A DNA stretch of 64,000 nt from Roseateles_C aquae (GTDB taxonomy: Bacteria; Pseudomonadota; Gammaproteobacteria; Burkholderiales; Burkholderiaceae_C). The stretch spans positions 248,001 through 312,000 of the forward strand of contig NZ_JAVXZY010000006.1 in assembly GCF_032337115.1 (NCBI RefSeq), written 5' to 3'. A model generated the notes under the pieces. That model made no database searches, was not told where the DNA came from, and saw only the letters and a program-made list of their open reading frames with translations. Both the position numbers and the translations under genes were made by a program. Below, piece by piece: positions 27,375 through 36,336 of this stretch. Position 1 is the stretch's first letter. Every line of letters begins with the position of its first letter.

Positions 27375-28730
27375 TCACGGCGTGCCCATGGCCTCGCGCC
27401 AGCGCATGGCCTCATGAATGCGGGTGCGGGCACTGGGATGGTCGAAAAAGACGAACTCCTCCAGCGGGCCGGGATCGGGCTTGCGGTACTCGACCAGCTT
27501 GAGCATCACCTCGGCCATGCCATGAGGTTCGCGGGCCAGGTTGAGGCCAAAGCGATCGGCCTCAAGCTCCTGGGTGCGAACGATGCTGTTGCTGATCGGC
27601 GTGGCCACCAGCATGAAGACCGAAAACACCGCCGCCAGCAAGGGCAGGCTGGCCACATCGCTGACACCCTGCAGGCCCCACACGTGGCCGCGGCGCGCCA
27701 GCAAGCGCTCCATCGCCCACTGCGCGAACAGAAAGCCGGCCAGCATCAGCAGTCCGAACTCGCAGATCGACTTGGCGATGTGGTTCAACACATAGTGACC
27801 CAGCTCGTGGCCCATCACGGCACGAATCTCCGCCAGGCTGCTGCGCCGCAGCAGGTTGTCGTTCAGGCGCACCGCGGCGCTGCCGAACAAGCCGGCCACA
27901 TTGGCGCTGACACGTGTTGTCTGCCTTGAGGCATCGAACTCGTAGATGTCATTGGCTGGCACGCCGTTGGCATGGGCCAGCGCCAGCACGCTGGTCTTGA
28001 TCTCGCCGTTCTCGACCGGCTTGTAGGTGTTGAACAGCGGCTCGATCCAGAGTGGCGCCACCACCATCATCACCATCATCAAGCCGGACACCAGCACCGT
28101 GCCCCACAACCACCAGCGCTCGCCCGCCTTGCGCAGCACCGCATACAGCAGCGGAACGACCACGGCCAGCACGAGGGTGCCGACCGCCAAGCCAATCAGC
28201 TGCTCGCCAAACCAGGCGCCAAAGCCCTGCGTGGCCATGGCATAGGCATGCTCGCGATAGAAGCCCTGGTAGACGCTCATCGGTAAGGTCAGCAACCAGG
28301 AAGCCAGGCCATAGGCGGCACCATAGAGGCCGTCGCGCAGCAGGCTGCGCTGGCCGCTCACGCGCGCCGCCCAGTCCCGCAGCCGCGCCGAACGCCGCCC
28401 CTGCAGCAGCACGCCGGCCACGGCCAGGCCGAGCAGAAAGTTCCACAGCTGCAGCCAATAGCCGCCTTCGAAGTAGGCATTGGCACGCGCCACGACATCG
28501 GCCGGCAGCCGGTCCAGATAGGCCTGCGTCGCGGCTTCTGCATCGCGCGGCAGCCCGGCGGCCCAGCCCGCATCAACCGGACTGACACGGAACTGAGGGC
28601 GACTCGTCGCGCTCTGTGAAGCCGAGCCGGCTTCACTCGCGGCCGAAGCCGGCAGGGCGGCCGTGTCAACGGCCCCGGCCCCTTGGCACAGCACAAACCC
28701 CATCAACAAGGCAACAAGCCATTGGCGCAT
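27375..28730 (-). CDS. M48 family membrane zinc metallopeptidase (Ste24-like)
   Basis: This 451-residue protein has a signal-like first segment, an M48 N-terminal domain with several membrane helices, and the zinc site HELGH (VMGHELGHYVLNH). The third ligand is in ELEADRFGLN. The preceding DASRQTTRVSANVAGLFGS block is typical of CAAX-protease/Ste24 relatives. In bacteria such proteins degrade damaged membrane proteins. GGAGG lies seven bases before the ATG at 28730 (a GTG directly before it is also open). It converges on the repeat protein with a 33-base gap. Confidence 0.92.
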   Translation of the reverse strand: MRQWLVALLMGFVLCQGAGAVDTAALPASAASEAGSASQSATSRPQFRVSPVDAGWAAGLPRDAEAATQAYLDRLPADVVARANAYFEGGYWLQLWNFLLGLAVAGVLLQGRRSARLRDWAARVSGQRSLLRDGLYGAAYGLASWLLTLPMSVYQGFYREHAYAMATQGFGAWFGEQLIGLAVGTLVLAVVVPLLYAVLRKAGERWWLWGTVLVSGLMMVMMVVAPLWIEPLFNTYKPVENGEIKTSVLALAHANGVPANDIYEFDASRQTTRVSANVAGLFGSAAVRLNDNLLRRSSLAEIRAVMGHELGHYVLNHIAKSICEFGLLMLAGFLFAQWAMERLLARRGHVWGLQGVSDVASLPLLAAVFSVFMLVATPISNSIVRTQELEADRFGLNLAREPHGMAEVMLKLVEYRKPDPGPLEEFVFFDHPSARTRIHEAMRWREAMGTP

Positions 28731-28902
28731 CACAGATCCTCCGCAGACGCTTGAGACTGGCTGCGCACGCTAGCGGCGCTGTCTGCGAATGCCAAAAGAC
28801 ATTTCGACTGAAGCATCAAGGCAACAGGGCATGCGCTGCCCAGCGTCGGCGTGAACCTTGCGGAGCGTGCTTTACCATGCCCGCACCAGGAAAGGTCTCC
28901 CC

Positions 28903-29580
28903 ATGCTCGACGCCATCGAAATGAAAACCCAGGCCGAACCGACGGCCAGCCTGATCGTGCTGCACGGCCTGGGCGCCGACGGCCAGGATTTCGTGCCCAT
29001 CGTGCAAGCCCTGCGGCTGCAAGGCGTGGGCGGCTTGCGGGTGGTTCTGCCACATGCCCCGGTGATGCCCGTCACCATCAACGGCGGCCAGCGCATGCGC
29101 GCCTGGTACGACATCCGCGGCACCGCGCTGGATCGCCAGGAAGATGAGGCCGGGCTGCGCGCCTCGCTGGTCGAGGTGCATGGCCTGATCACACGCGAGA
29201 TCGAACGCGGCATCCCGGCCTCGCGCATTGTGCTGATGGGCTTCTCGCAGGGCTGCGCGATGACGCTGATGGCCGGCCTGCGCTTCCCGGAGCGCCTGGC
29301 CGGCCTGATCGGTCTGTCCGGCTATCTGCCGCTGCTGCCGCAGACCGAGGCCGAGGCTCACCCGGCCAATGCCGATGTGCCGATCTTTCTGGCCCATGGC
29401 CTGCAGGACGCGGTCGTGCCGCTGGCCCGCGCCCATGCCGCGCGCGCCGAGCTGCAGCGCCTGGGCTACGCGCCGCAGTGGCAGGACTACCCGATGGGCC
29501 ACGAGGTCTGCATTGAAGAGATCGACGCGCTGTCTGACTGGCTGAGTGAGCGCCTTGGCAGCGCTGCGCCGAGCACCTGA
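28903..29580 (+). CDS. Alpha/beta-hydrolase carboxylesterase (PF02230 family)
   Basis: This 225-residue cytoplasmic esterase starts with strand LIVLHGLGADGQDF (oxyanion region). It has the nucleophile elbow GFSQGCAMT, the catalytic Asp in HGLQDAVVP and the His in PMGHEVCIEE. The family includes phospholipase/carboxylesterases acting on short acyl esters and thioesters. The ATG at 28903 follows CAGGAAAGG; an upstream in-frame stretch to 28858 is not family-like. The next small gene begins three bases after the stop. Confidence 0.92.
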   Translation: MLDAIEMKTQAEPTASLIVLHGLGADGQDFVPIVQALRLQGVGGLRVVLPHAPVMPVTINGGQRMRAWYDIRGTALDRQEDEAGLRASLVEVHGLITREIERGIPASRIVLMGFSQGCAMTLMAGLRFPERLAGLIGLSGYLPLLPQTEAEAHPANADVPIFLAHGLQDAVVPLARAHAARAELQRLGYAPQWQDYPMGHEVCIEEIDALSDWLSERLGSAAPST

Positions 29581-29583
29581 GAC

Positions 29584-29973
29584 GTGGAGATTCTCTTCGA
29601 GCTGCTGGGCTGGATTGCCGCCGAGCTGCTCCCACAGCTGCTCGGCGAGTTGCTGATCGATTTCGGCATCGACGCCTGGCGGCAGCGCCGGGTGCGCCCC
29701 CGCCACCCGCTGCTCAGCGTGCTGATCTATGCCTTGCTGGGCGCTGGGCTGGGCGTGTTCAGCCTGTGGCTGCTGCCACGCCATCTGATCCCGAGCCCGC
29801 TGGGCCAGGCGCTGTACCTGATGCTGGCGCCGGTGGCCGCCGGCCTCTTGATGGCGGCGCTGCGCACGCGCCGCGGCAGGCAAGAGAGCGGCGAGAGCAG
29901 CCTGGGCCGTTTCATCCGTGCCTGGCTGTTCGCGCTGGCCTTTGCCGCGGTGCGCTATCACTACGCACACTGA
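29584..29973 (+). CDS. Small membrane protein, unknown function
   Basis: This 129-residue protein has an amphipathic N-terminus (MEILFELLGWIAAELLPQLL) and a charged loop with RQRRVRPRH. Three hydrophobic helices are visible: LLSVLIYALLGAGLGVFSLWLL, ALYLMLAPVAAGLLMAAL (each in part) and FIRAWLFALAFAAVRY. The start is the GTG at 29584, three bases past the esterase stop, so it is co-translated with it. No motif suggests a function. It meets the BLUF gene tail to tail with one base between them. Confidence 0.7.
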   Translation: MEILFELLGWIAAELLPQLLGELLIDFGIDAWRQRRVRPRHPLLSVLIYALLGAGLGVFSLWLLPRHLIPSPLGQALYLMLAPVAAGLLMAALRTRRGRQESGESSLGRFIRAWLFALAFAAVRYHYAH

Positions 29974-29974
29974 T

Positions 29975-30421
29975 TCAGCCGGTCTGAACTTCCAACAAGC
30001 TCAGCTCGCGAAAGGCGCGCAGCAAGAAGCTTGATGGCGAGCCATAGCGCAGCGCGCTGATATCGAAGTCTGGCTGGAAGAAGGCCGCCAGCGCCGAGTC
30101 CTGCGCCAGCGCGGCGGGCTCGATGTCGTAGAGCGCCATCGTCCATTGCTCAAAGTCACGCTGGGCGACGACATGGGCGAGCGCGACGCGCAGGTTCTGG
30201 TGGCGCTCATCGGCCTCGATGCGCTCGAGCAGGGCCTCGATAGTCGCGCGATCGCCTTCGAGCACCTGCAGGAACTGGCCGCGGCAGTGCAGCAGGATGC
30301 CGCTCAGGCCGCATTCGGCATTGGCGCGCCGTGATTGGACAAGCAGGCGCAGCAAGTCTTCATGGCCGAGTCCGGCACGGGCCTCGCTGGCATAGATCAG
30401 CTGGAAGATGGGGGCCGGCAT
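29975..30421 (-). CDS. BLUF-domain blue-light photoreceptor
   Basis: This is a 148-residue short BLUF protein. Residues essential for FAD photochemistry are all present with the spacing of AppA: Tyr10, Asn34, Gln52, Trp93 and Met95 (in QLIYASEA, SRRANAECG, GQFLQVLEG and FEQWTM). The C-terminal ~50 residues would form the cap helices that contact partners. There is no enzymatic output domain. It is the last gene of the HD-GYP/FIST/hybrid-kinase operon, six bases after the kinase, so it probably passes a light signal to that kinase. ATG start. Confidence 0.93.
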   Translation of the reverse strand: MPAPIFQLIYASEARAGLGHEDLLRLLVQSRRANAECGLSGILLHCRGQFLQVLEGDRATIEALLERIEADERHQNLRVALAHVVAQRDFEQWTMALYDIEPAALAQDSALAAFFQPDFDISALRYGSPSSFLLRAFRELSLLEVQTG

Positions 30422-30427
30422 CGCAGT

Positions 30428-33400
30428 TCAGGCCGGCTGGCCCGCCGGCTGGCCCGCCGACTGCAGCCCTTGCCACTCGGACAGCGCCGCGGCCATCGCC
30501 GCCAGCTGCTGGGGCAGCGCGGCGGCCAGCGTGGCCGCCTCGTCCCAGCGCTGTTCGCGGGCCAGTTCGCGCAGCTGATCGGCCGAGGCCTGCAGCTGCA
30601 GGGCCGAGAGGTTGGCGGCCGTGCCGCTGAGGTCATGGCCGGCCTGGGCCAGTGCCGCCAGATCGCGTGCCTGCAAGGCGCTGTCGATCGATGCAAAGCG
30701 CTGCGGGCAGTCCTCTGCAAACATCGCTGCGATTTCCAGCAGCGCTTCGCGATCGCCGCCCAGCCGCTCCAGCGCCGCCTCGATGTCCATGGCCGGCAGT
30801 TGCGAGCGCGCGGGCGCCGCCGCCGCGGCGGTGGCCGGCGCCGTCTCGCCGAGCACACGGCCGATCTCCAGGCGCAGGGCCTCGGCATTGACCGGCTTGC
30901 TGAGATAACCGTCCATGCCCGCGTCCAGGCAGCGCTGCCGATCACCGGCCATTGCATTGGCGGTGACCGCGATGATCAGCTCGCGCCGGCCATCGCCGCG
31001 CTGCGCCTCACGCTCGCGGATGGCGCGGCTGGCCTGAAGGCCGTCGAGCACCGGCATCTGCATGTCCATCAACAGCAGATCGAACTGCCCCGAGGCGCTC
31101 AACTCCAGCGCCACCGCGCCGTTTTCGGCCAGCGTCACCTGATGACCCTGCTTTTGCAGCAGGCGCGTCATCAGCGCCTGGTTGACCGGCATGTCTTCGA
31201 CCAGCAAGACGCGCAGCGAGCGGCTGGCCGCCGCGGCGCTGCTGCCGGCCCGCTGCCCGCCCTGCGCCAGCGCGGCGTTCAGGTCGAACAGGCGCAACAG
31301 GCGATCACGCAGCTCAGCACCGGCCAGCGGCTTGCTCAGGTAGCCCGCCAGGCCCAGCTCGGTGCAGCGTGCGCCGTCGCTGATCAGCGCGTCCGGTGTC
31401 AGCAGCATCAGGCAGCGTTTGGCGAAGGCTGCTCGCTGCTGCAGCAGCGGCAGCAGTTCGAAGCCCGACTGGGCGCCCAGGCGGGCATCGATCAGCGCCG
31501 CGTCGAGCGCCAGGCCGGGGTCGGCCAGCAGGGCCTGGGCGGAGGCCAAATCGTGCGCGCAAACGGTCTCCAGCCCCCACTGGCGCAGCAGCTCCTGCGT
31601 CCATTCGCATTGGCGCAGATTGTCTTCAACCAGCAGCAAACGCCGGCCTTGCAGCAGCGCCCGCGCGGCCGCGTCCAGCGCCGCGGGCTGCTCGGGTGCG
31701 GCTTGCAGGCTCAGCGTGAAATGGAATTCGCTGCCGCGGCCGGGCTCGCTGTCCACCCACAGGCGCCCGCCCATCAGGCCGACCAGGCGCTGGCAGATCG
31801 CCAGGCCGAGGCCGGTGCCGCCATAGCGCCGGGTCACCGAAGCGTCGGCCTGCGAAAAGGCCTCGAAGATCTGCGCCTGTTTGTCTGGCGCAATGCCGAT
31901 GCCGGTGTCGCGCACCACGCCCTTGAGCAGCAGCTGATCGCCGCCGCTGCGCTCCGCCAGCTCGATATCAACGGCCACTTCGCCTTCGGCGGTGAACTTG
32001 ATCGCATTGCCGACCAGATTGGTCAGCAGCTGGCGCAATCGGCCCGGATCGCCAAGCAACTGGCTGGGCACTTCGGGCGCGATCCGGCACAGCAGTTCCA
32101 GGCCCTGTTCGGCCGCACGCAGGCCCAGCGGCTTCAGGCACTCCTGCAGCAGCTCGGGCAGGCTGAAGCTGAGCAGCTCCACCTGCATCATGCCGGCCTC
32201 CATCTTCGAGAAATCGAGGATGTCGTTGATGATGACCAGGAGCGCATTGGCCGAGCTGCGCACCATCTCCAGGTATTCGCGCTGCTCTTCGTTCAAGCTG
32301 GTTTCCAGCGCCAGCGCCGTCATGCCGATGATGCCGTTCATCGGCGTGCGAATCTCATGGCTCATATTGGCCAGGAACTCGCTCTTGGCCAGGCTGGCGG
32401 CCTCGGCGGCATCGCGCGCCTCGGTCATGCGCAGCGCCAGCTGCTTCATATCGGTGATGTCGGTGCGCAGCGAGACCAGCAGGCCCTCCGGCGTGCGCAG
32501 ATCGTCGTTGCGCACCCAGCGATCGCCCAGCCGCAACTCGCGCGAGCCGCCGCTATGGCGCCGCGCCGCCTCGGCCGCCACCCATTGCGCCTCGTCCAGT
32601 CCGCCGCCGCGCGGCTGCACCACGCGCTGGTAGTAGGCGCTGAGCACATCGGCCAGCGCCGCGCCTGGCACCAGCAGCTCGGCCACCTCGGCATAGAAAC
32701 GCCGCATCGTCTCGTTGCAGATGACCAGGCGCTCCTGCTCGTCGTACATCACGAAGCCGACGTCGAGCGCCTCGATGGCGCTGACCAGCTGGGTGCGCGT
32801 CCTCATGATCTCGCGCTGGGCCAGCTTGGTGGCGGTGTTGTCGAGGATCAGGCCGTCGAAGTAGAGCTGCTGGTCCTGCTCGTCGTAGACGCACTGCCCG
32901 GCCGCATAGGCCCAGCGCAGGCCGCCATCGCGGTGGCGCAGCCGGAACTCCAGCGTGTAGCCGCTGCGGCTGCGCGCGGCCATGCTCATCGTCGACAGCA
33001 CCTGTTCACGGTCGCGCTCGTCGACGATGCCCAGCAGCGTCATGCGGCCATGCCTGAAATCAGCGGCGCTGAAGCCGGACAAGGCCTCGATGCCATCGGA
33101 GATGAACAGCGTGGTGACCTCGGCATCGGGCAGATTGCGGTGCACGCAGCCGGGCAGATTGGCGATCAGCGTGCGAAAGCGCTGCTCGCTGCTGGCCAGA
33201 TCGCGCTGCACCTGTTCGCGCTGCGCCAGCAGCTCGCGAATCAAGGTGGCCAGGCCGAGCAGATCATGTTCGCCCTGTTCGACCAGCTCGGCCGGCACCG
33301 CCCCGCCGATGCTGTGCATCAGCTCGCGGGTGGCGTCGCGCAAGGTATCGAGCACCTGCTGCTGGCTCTGCGCCTCGCGCCGCAGCTTTTCATTGACCTC

Positions 33401-33682
33401 GCTGAGCTCCTCGGACGAGATCGCCAGGCTGCGCGTGCGCAGCACCAGATCGCGGTCGAACTGGCGGTAGCTGTCGGCCACCCCGGAGAGAAAGCCGGGC
33501 AACCGCTGGGCCAGATCGCGCAGCGCGGGCTGGGCGTCGCCAGCCGCTTCGAGTGACTGCAAGAGCTGCTGCAAGGCCTCGGGGCCATCCAGGCCCAGCA
33601 GGCGCTTGAGCTGGCGCGCAAAGCTGCGGTTCTCGAACAGCGTGGCCTCGGGCTCGCCCGGGCGCGCGGGTTCAGACAGCAT
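30428..33682 (-). CDS. Hybrid histidine kinase: PAS-PAS-HisKA-HATPase-REC-REC-HPt
   Basis: This is a 1084-residue cytoplasmic kinase. A helical N-terminus and coiled coil (~1-165) precede a PAS domain (SEQRFRTLIANLPGCVHR, ~165-290) and a second PAS (ALDVGFVMYDEQERLVICNE, ~300-415). Then come HisKA with FLANMSHEIRTPMNGIIGM, a HATPase with DTGIGI and GTGLGLAI, and a first receiver (ALIDARLGA). A second receiver (LLLMDMQMPVLDGLQ) and an HPt domain with the phospho-His in AGHDLSGTAANL complete it. It overlaps the FIST gene by 11 bases and is followed by BLUF. It has no membrane segment, so input is likely by the partner sensors. Confidence 0.94.
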   Translation of the reverse strand: MLSEPARPGEPEATLFENRSFARQLKRLLGLDGPEALQQLLQSLEAAGDAQPALRDLAQRLPGFLSGVADSYRQFDRDLVLRTRSLAISSEELSEVNEKLRREAQSQQQVLDTLRDATRELMHSIGGAVPAELVEQGEHDLLGLATLIRELLAQREQVQRDLASSEQRFRTLIANLPGCVHRNLPDAEVTTLFISDGIEALSGFSAADFRHGRMTLLGIVDERDREQVLSTMSMAARSRSGYTLEFRLRHRDGGLRWAYAAGQCVYDEQDQQLYFDGLILDNTATKLAQREIMRTRTQLVSAIEALDVGFVMYDEQERLVICNETMRRFYAEVAELLVPGAALADVLSAYYQRVVQPRGGGLDEAQWVAAEAARRHSGGSRELRLGDRWVRNDDLRTPEGLLVSLRTDITDMKQLALRMTEARDAAEAASLAKSEFLANMSHEIRTPMNGIIGMTALALETSLNEEQREYLEMVRSSANALLVIINDILDFSKMEAGMMQVELLSFSLPELLQECLKPLGLRAAEQGLELLCRIAPEVPSQLLGDPGRLRQLLTNLVGNAIKFTAEGEVAVDIELAERSGGDQLLLKGVVRDTGIGIAPDKQAQIFEAFSQADASVTRRYGGTGLGLAICQRLVGLMGGRLWVDSEPGRGSEFHFTLSLQAAPEQPAALDAAARALLQGRRLLLVEDNLRQCEWTQELLRQWGLETVCAHDLASAQALLADPGLALDAALIDARLGAQSGFELLPLLQQRAAFAKRCLMLLTPDALISDGARCTELGLAGYLSKPLAGAELRDRLLRLFDLNAALAQGGQRAGSSAAAASRSLRVLLVEDMPVNQALMTRLLQKQGHQVTLAENGAVALELSASGQFDLLLMDMQMPVLDGLQASRAIREREAQRGDGRRELIIAVTANAMAGDRQRCLDAGMDGYLSKPVNAEALRLEIGRVLGETAPATAAAAAPARSQLPAMDIEAALERLGGDREALLEIAAMFAEDCPQRFASIDSALQARDLAALAQAGHDLSGTAANLSALQLQASADQLRELAREQRWDEAATLAAALPQQLAAMAAALSEWQGLQSAGQPAGQPA

Positions 33683-34829
33683 GGCGCTCCGACAGATGGG
33701 TGATGGTCATGGTCTGGTTGTGCAGATGGCACTCGCCGCCGCTGCCGCTGGCCAGCGCCGGGCTGATCTCGCCGTTCGAGTAGAAGCCGGTCACATGGGC
33801 GTGGCGGCCGAACACCTCGGCGACCGACTCGACCTCCTCGTCGACCCGCGCGCCCATCACCAGCTTGCGGCCCACGCAGCTGACCAGCAGGGCCAGGCTG
33901 CAGCCGGCCGCGGCGTTGTCGACACCGGCTGCGGCAGCGGCCTCATGGGCGCCGTCAACCAGCGAATCGGTGGTCGCATGCATCAGCTTCAGATAGCCGT
34001 CCTGGACGATGTCGCCGGCCAGGATCAGGCTGCCGGCCGCCTCGTCGACGCCCAGAATCGTGCGGATCAGGCCGACCGCGTGGTGGTCCTGGCCCAGCAT
34101 CTCGAAGGGGAACAAGAGGCCCGAGCCGGGCAGGTCACGCGCGTACTCGCCGAGGTATTTCTTGTAGACCTCCAAGGCCGGTGCGCCGTCCAGCTCGTGC
34201 AGCACATTGCCCTCGCAGCGCGTCACCTTGCGCGCCGGGCCGAAAGGCTGCCAGCCATGGAAGCAGCCATGGCGCAGCTGCAACTCCGGCGCGGTAAAGC
34301 CGATGGCAACGATCTGCTCGCTGGACACCGCCTGGCTGGACAGCGTGTAGCTGCGCGTGAACGCACCGCCATCGCCGGCCAGGCCGCCGGACAGCGCCAC
34401 CTCGGGCGCCAGGCCCTGGCGAAAGCCCTCGATCAGCGCGCTGCCGTTGATGTTCACGCCCTGGCCAAAGACCAGCACATTGTGCAGGCCCGGTGCAGCC
34501 AGCTGATCGGCCAGCCGCCGCCCGGCTGCCGCCGAATCGGCCATGCCGGCCAGCGCCGTGCTGACGACGCGAAAGCCCGGATGCTCGAAATGCAGCGCGG
34601 TGATCACCAGGCGCTCGTCGCTGACACCGTCGTCGCTGATCTCGCCGGCCGTTGTGCAGCCGGCTAGCTCGGCGCTGCCGAAGGCCTCATGCAGGCGTGC
34701 CAGCAGCCCTTCGGCGCTGAGCAGGCGCACCGAGCCAAAAACCAGCACCAGCTGCGGCGCGATCGCCGCCAAGGGCGCCAGTGCACCGAGGGCGGGCAGC
34801 TCGGCAAAGGTCGCTTGTTGAAGCTTCAT
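33672..34829 (-). CDS. FIST-domain sensory protein
   Basis: This is a 385-residue protein. It has an N-terminal FIST domain (~30-215, with LVFGSVRLL, GCTTAGEISDDG and the AEVALSGGLAGDG-like turn) and a C-terminal FIST_C domain (~225-370, with GLLFPFEML and AAAGVDNAAAGCSLALLVSCVGRK split between strands). FIST modules are believed to bind small molecules, perhaps amino acids, and feed chemoreceptors or kinases. The ATG at 34829 has an AAGGATG site upstream; the frame beyond to 35009 is not family-like. It lies between the HD-GYP regulator and the hybrid kinase in one operon. Confidence 0.9.
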   Translation of the reverse strand: MKLQQATFAELPALGALAPLAAIAPQLVLVFGSVRLLSAEGLLARLHEAFGSAELAGCTTAGEISDDGVSDERLVITALHFEHPGFRVVSTALAGMADSAAAGRRLADQLAAPGLHNVLVFGQGVNINGSALIEGFRQGLAPEVALSGGLAGDGGAFTRSYTLSSQAVSSEQIVAIGFTAPELQLRHGCFHGWQPFGPARKVTRCEGNVLHELDGAPALEVYKKYLGEYARDLPGSGLLFPFEMLGQDHHAVGLIRTILGVDEAAGSLILAGDIVQDGYLKLMHATTDSLVDGAHEAAAAAGVDNAAAGCSLALLVSCVGRKLVMGARVDEEVESVAEVFGRHAHVTGFYSNGEISPALASGSGGECHLHNQTMTITHLSERHAV

Positions 34830-34872
34830 CTCGGCATCCTTGCTTGCGGGGGTTGAAAGAAGGCAGACGGTC

Positions 34873-35967
34873 TCAGTCCAGCGGCATGGGCCGCGTCGGC
34901 GCGGCGTGCAGCTTGCGGTAGGCAATGTCCTCGGGGTCGTCCTCAAAGCGCTCACGCACATCCAGCACCGCGGCCCAGTCCTGCAGAAAGGCCTTGACGC
35001 AGCCGGCATCGAAATGCCCGCCGCTGTGCTGCAGCAGGAAGTCGCGCGCCGCCTCCATGGTCCAGGCCTGCTTGTAGGGCCGCGCCGAGGTCAGCGCATC
35101 GAACACATCGGCAACCGCAACGATGCGGCCGGCCAGCGGAATCTGCAGGCCGCGCAGGCCCTGCGGATAGCCGCTGCCATCGAACTTCTCATGGTGGCTG
35201 TGGGCCACGGTGGCGGCCAGCTGCAGGAACGGCGACGGGCTGTCGCGCAGGATCTCGTAGCCGATGCTGGCGTGCTGGCGCATCACCGTCATTTCCTCCG
35301 GCGTCAAGCGGCCCGGCTTGAGCAGGATGTGGTCGGGCGTGCCGACCTTGCCGATGTCGTGCATCGGCGCGGCCTGGAAGAGCAGATCCTGGAAGTCGGC
35401 CGGCGCGCCCAGATTGGCGGCGATCAGCCGCGAGTAATGCGCCATCCGCATCACATGGGCGCCGGTCTCGGGATCACGGTACTCGGCCGCACGGGACAGC
35501 CGGAAGATCGTGTCGCGTTCGCGCTCCAGAATCGTCTGCGTCGCCTTCTCGACCTCCTGGGCCAGCCACTCGGCGCGGCCGGCCAGCGCCTTCTGGCCCT
35601 GGCGCAGCGCAAGCATATTGCGCGCCCGGGCCAGGAACTCCATGCGATCAACCGGCTTGGTCAGGAAATCGCTGGCGCCGGCGTTCAGCGCCTCGTAGCG
35701 CAACTCGCGCTCGTGGTTCGCGGTGATCATCAGCAGCGGGGTCTCCTGGCGGCCCGGCGTCGCCCGCAGCGCCTTGATGAAGGCCACGCCATCCATCTCG
35801 GGCATCTGGTAGTCAACGACGACCAGATCAGGCTCATGGCTCTGGCACCAGGCCAGTGCCGCGCGCGGATCGAGAAACTCCAGCGACTCAGTGCCCGGCA
35901 GCTGCCGGCAGATCACCTTGAGCAGGGTCAGGTTGATCTGGTTGTCGTCGATGATGATGATCTTCAA
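34873..35967 (-). CDS. Response regulator with HD-GYP c-di-GMP phosphodiesterase domain
   Basis: This 364-residue RpfG-like protein begins with a receiver domain at ~1-125 (IIIIDDNQIN, phospho-Asp in VVVDYQMPEMDG, Lys in FLTKPVDR). A coiled linker leads to a complete HD-GYP domain with MHDIGKVGTPDHILLKPG, HSHHEKFDGSGYPQG and DVFDALTSARPYK. It should degrade c-di-GMP when phosphorylated. The start is a TTG at 35967 with GGAG seven bases upstream; the residues before it are not receiver-like. It is the first gene of the FIST/kinase/BLUF operon, with the element at 36046-36327 in its promoter region. Confidence 0.93.
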   Translation of the reverse strand: MKIIIIDDNQINLTLLKVICRQLPGTESLEFLDPRAALAWCQSHEPDLVVVDYQMPEMDGVAFIKALRATPGRQETPLLMITANHERELRYEALNAGASDFLTKPVDRMEFLARARNMLALRQGQKALAGRAEWLAQEVEKATQTILERERDTIFRLSRAAEYRDPETGAHVMRMAHYSRLIAANLGAPADFQDLLFQAAPMHDIGKVGTPDHILLKPGRLTPEEMTVMRQHASIGYEILRDSPSPFLQLAATVAHSHHEKFDGSGYPQGLRGLQIPLAGRIVAVADVFDALTSARPYKQAWTMEAARDFLLQHSGGHFDAGCVKAFLQDWAAVLDVRERFEDDPEDIAYRKLHAAPTRPMPLD

Positions 35968-36045
35968 GTGCGCGCTCCAGGTGAAGCTTCGGCAGCGAGG
36001 CCCCAGCTCGACTCTACCGCCGCGCGGCGCGCACAAACCGTGATT

Positions 36046-36327
36046 TAGGGCCTGTTAACACGACGTCTGTCTGTGCGAGAGGGGCTCCAAGGGCCCCAAT
36101 CCAGGCGGACGACGCTGCCCAGGCTAGCCGCCTGGGCAAGGAGTTCAACACCGAGTGGGGCCCTTGGAGCCCCTCTCCCGAAGGGTTGCCACACAAATCG
36201 CCGTGCACGTGGTTGCAAAGCCTCGCCGGGGGAACGGCCCCGGCGAGGCTCATTGAAGCATTGGGCGCCTCGTTCACGGCGATTTGTGTGGCAACGCAGC
36301 AGGCAGACGTCGTGTTAACAGGCCCTA
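36046..36327. mobile_element. MITE-like element with nested hairpins
   Basis: This is a 282-bp non-coding element. The end sequences 36046-36069 and 36304-36327 are perfect 24-base reverse complements beginning TAGGGCCTGTTAACACGACG. The TA at each tip could be a two-base target duplication. Inside are two further perfect stems, 36077-36098 with 36156-36177 (22 bases) and 36185-36205 with 36275-36295 (21 bases). Each encloses its own small hairpin (for example 36221-36230 with 36239-36248). It lies between the end of the kinase gene (nine bases away) and the HD-GYP start, and carries no credible gene. Confidence 0.8.
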
Positions 36328-36336
36328 GCCGGCTTT

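Noticed and set aside
30335..33556. Plus-strand open frame of 1073 codons opposite the hybrid kinase
   Set aside because: It is antisense to a kinase with complete domains, is rich in Gln/Arg/Ala, and has no plausible start signal.
36014..36277. 87-codon minus-strand frame inside the nested-hairpin element
   Set aside because: It spans the inverted repeats, has no motif and no ribosome site, and the element is better explained as non-coding.
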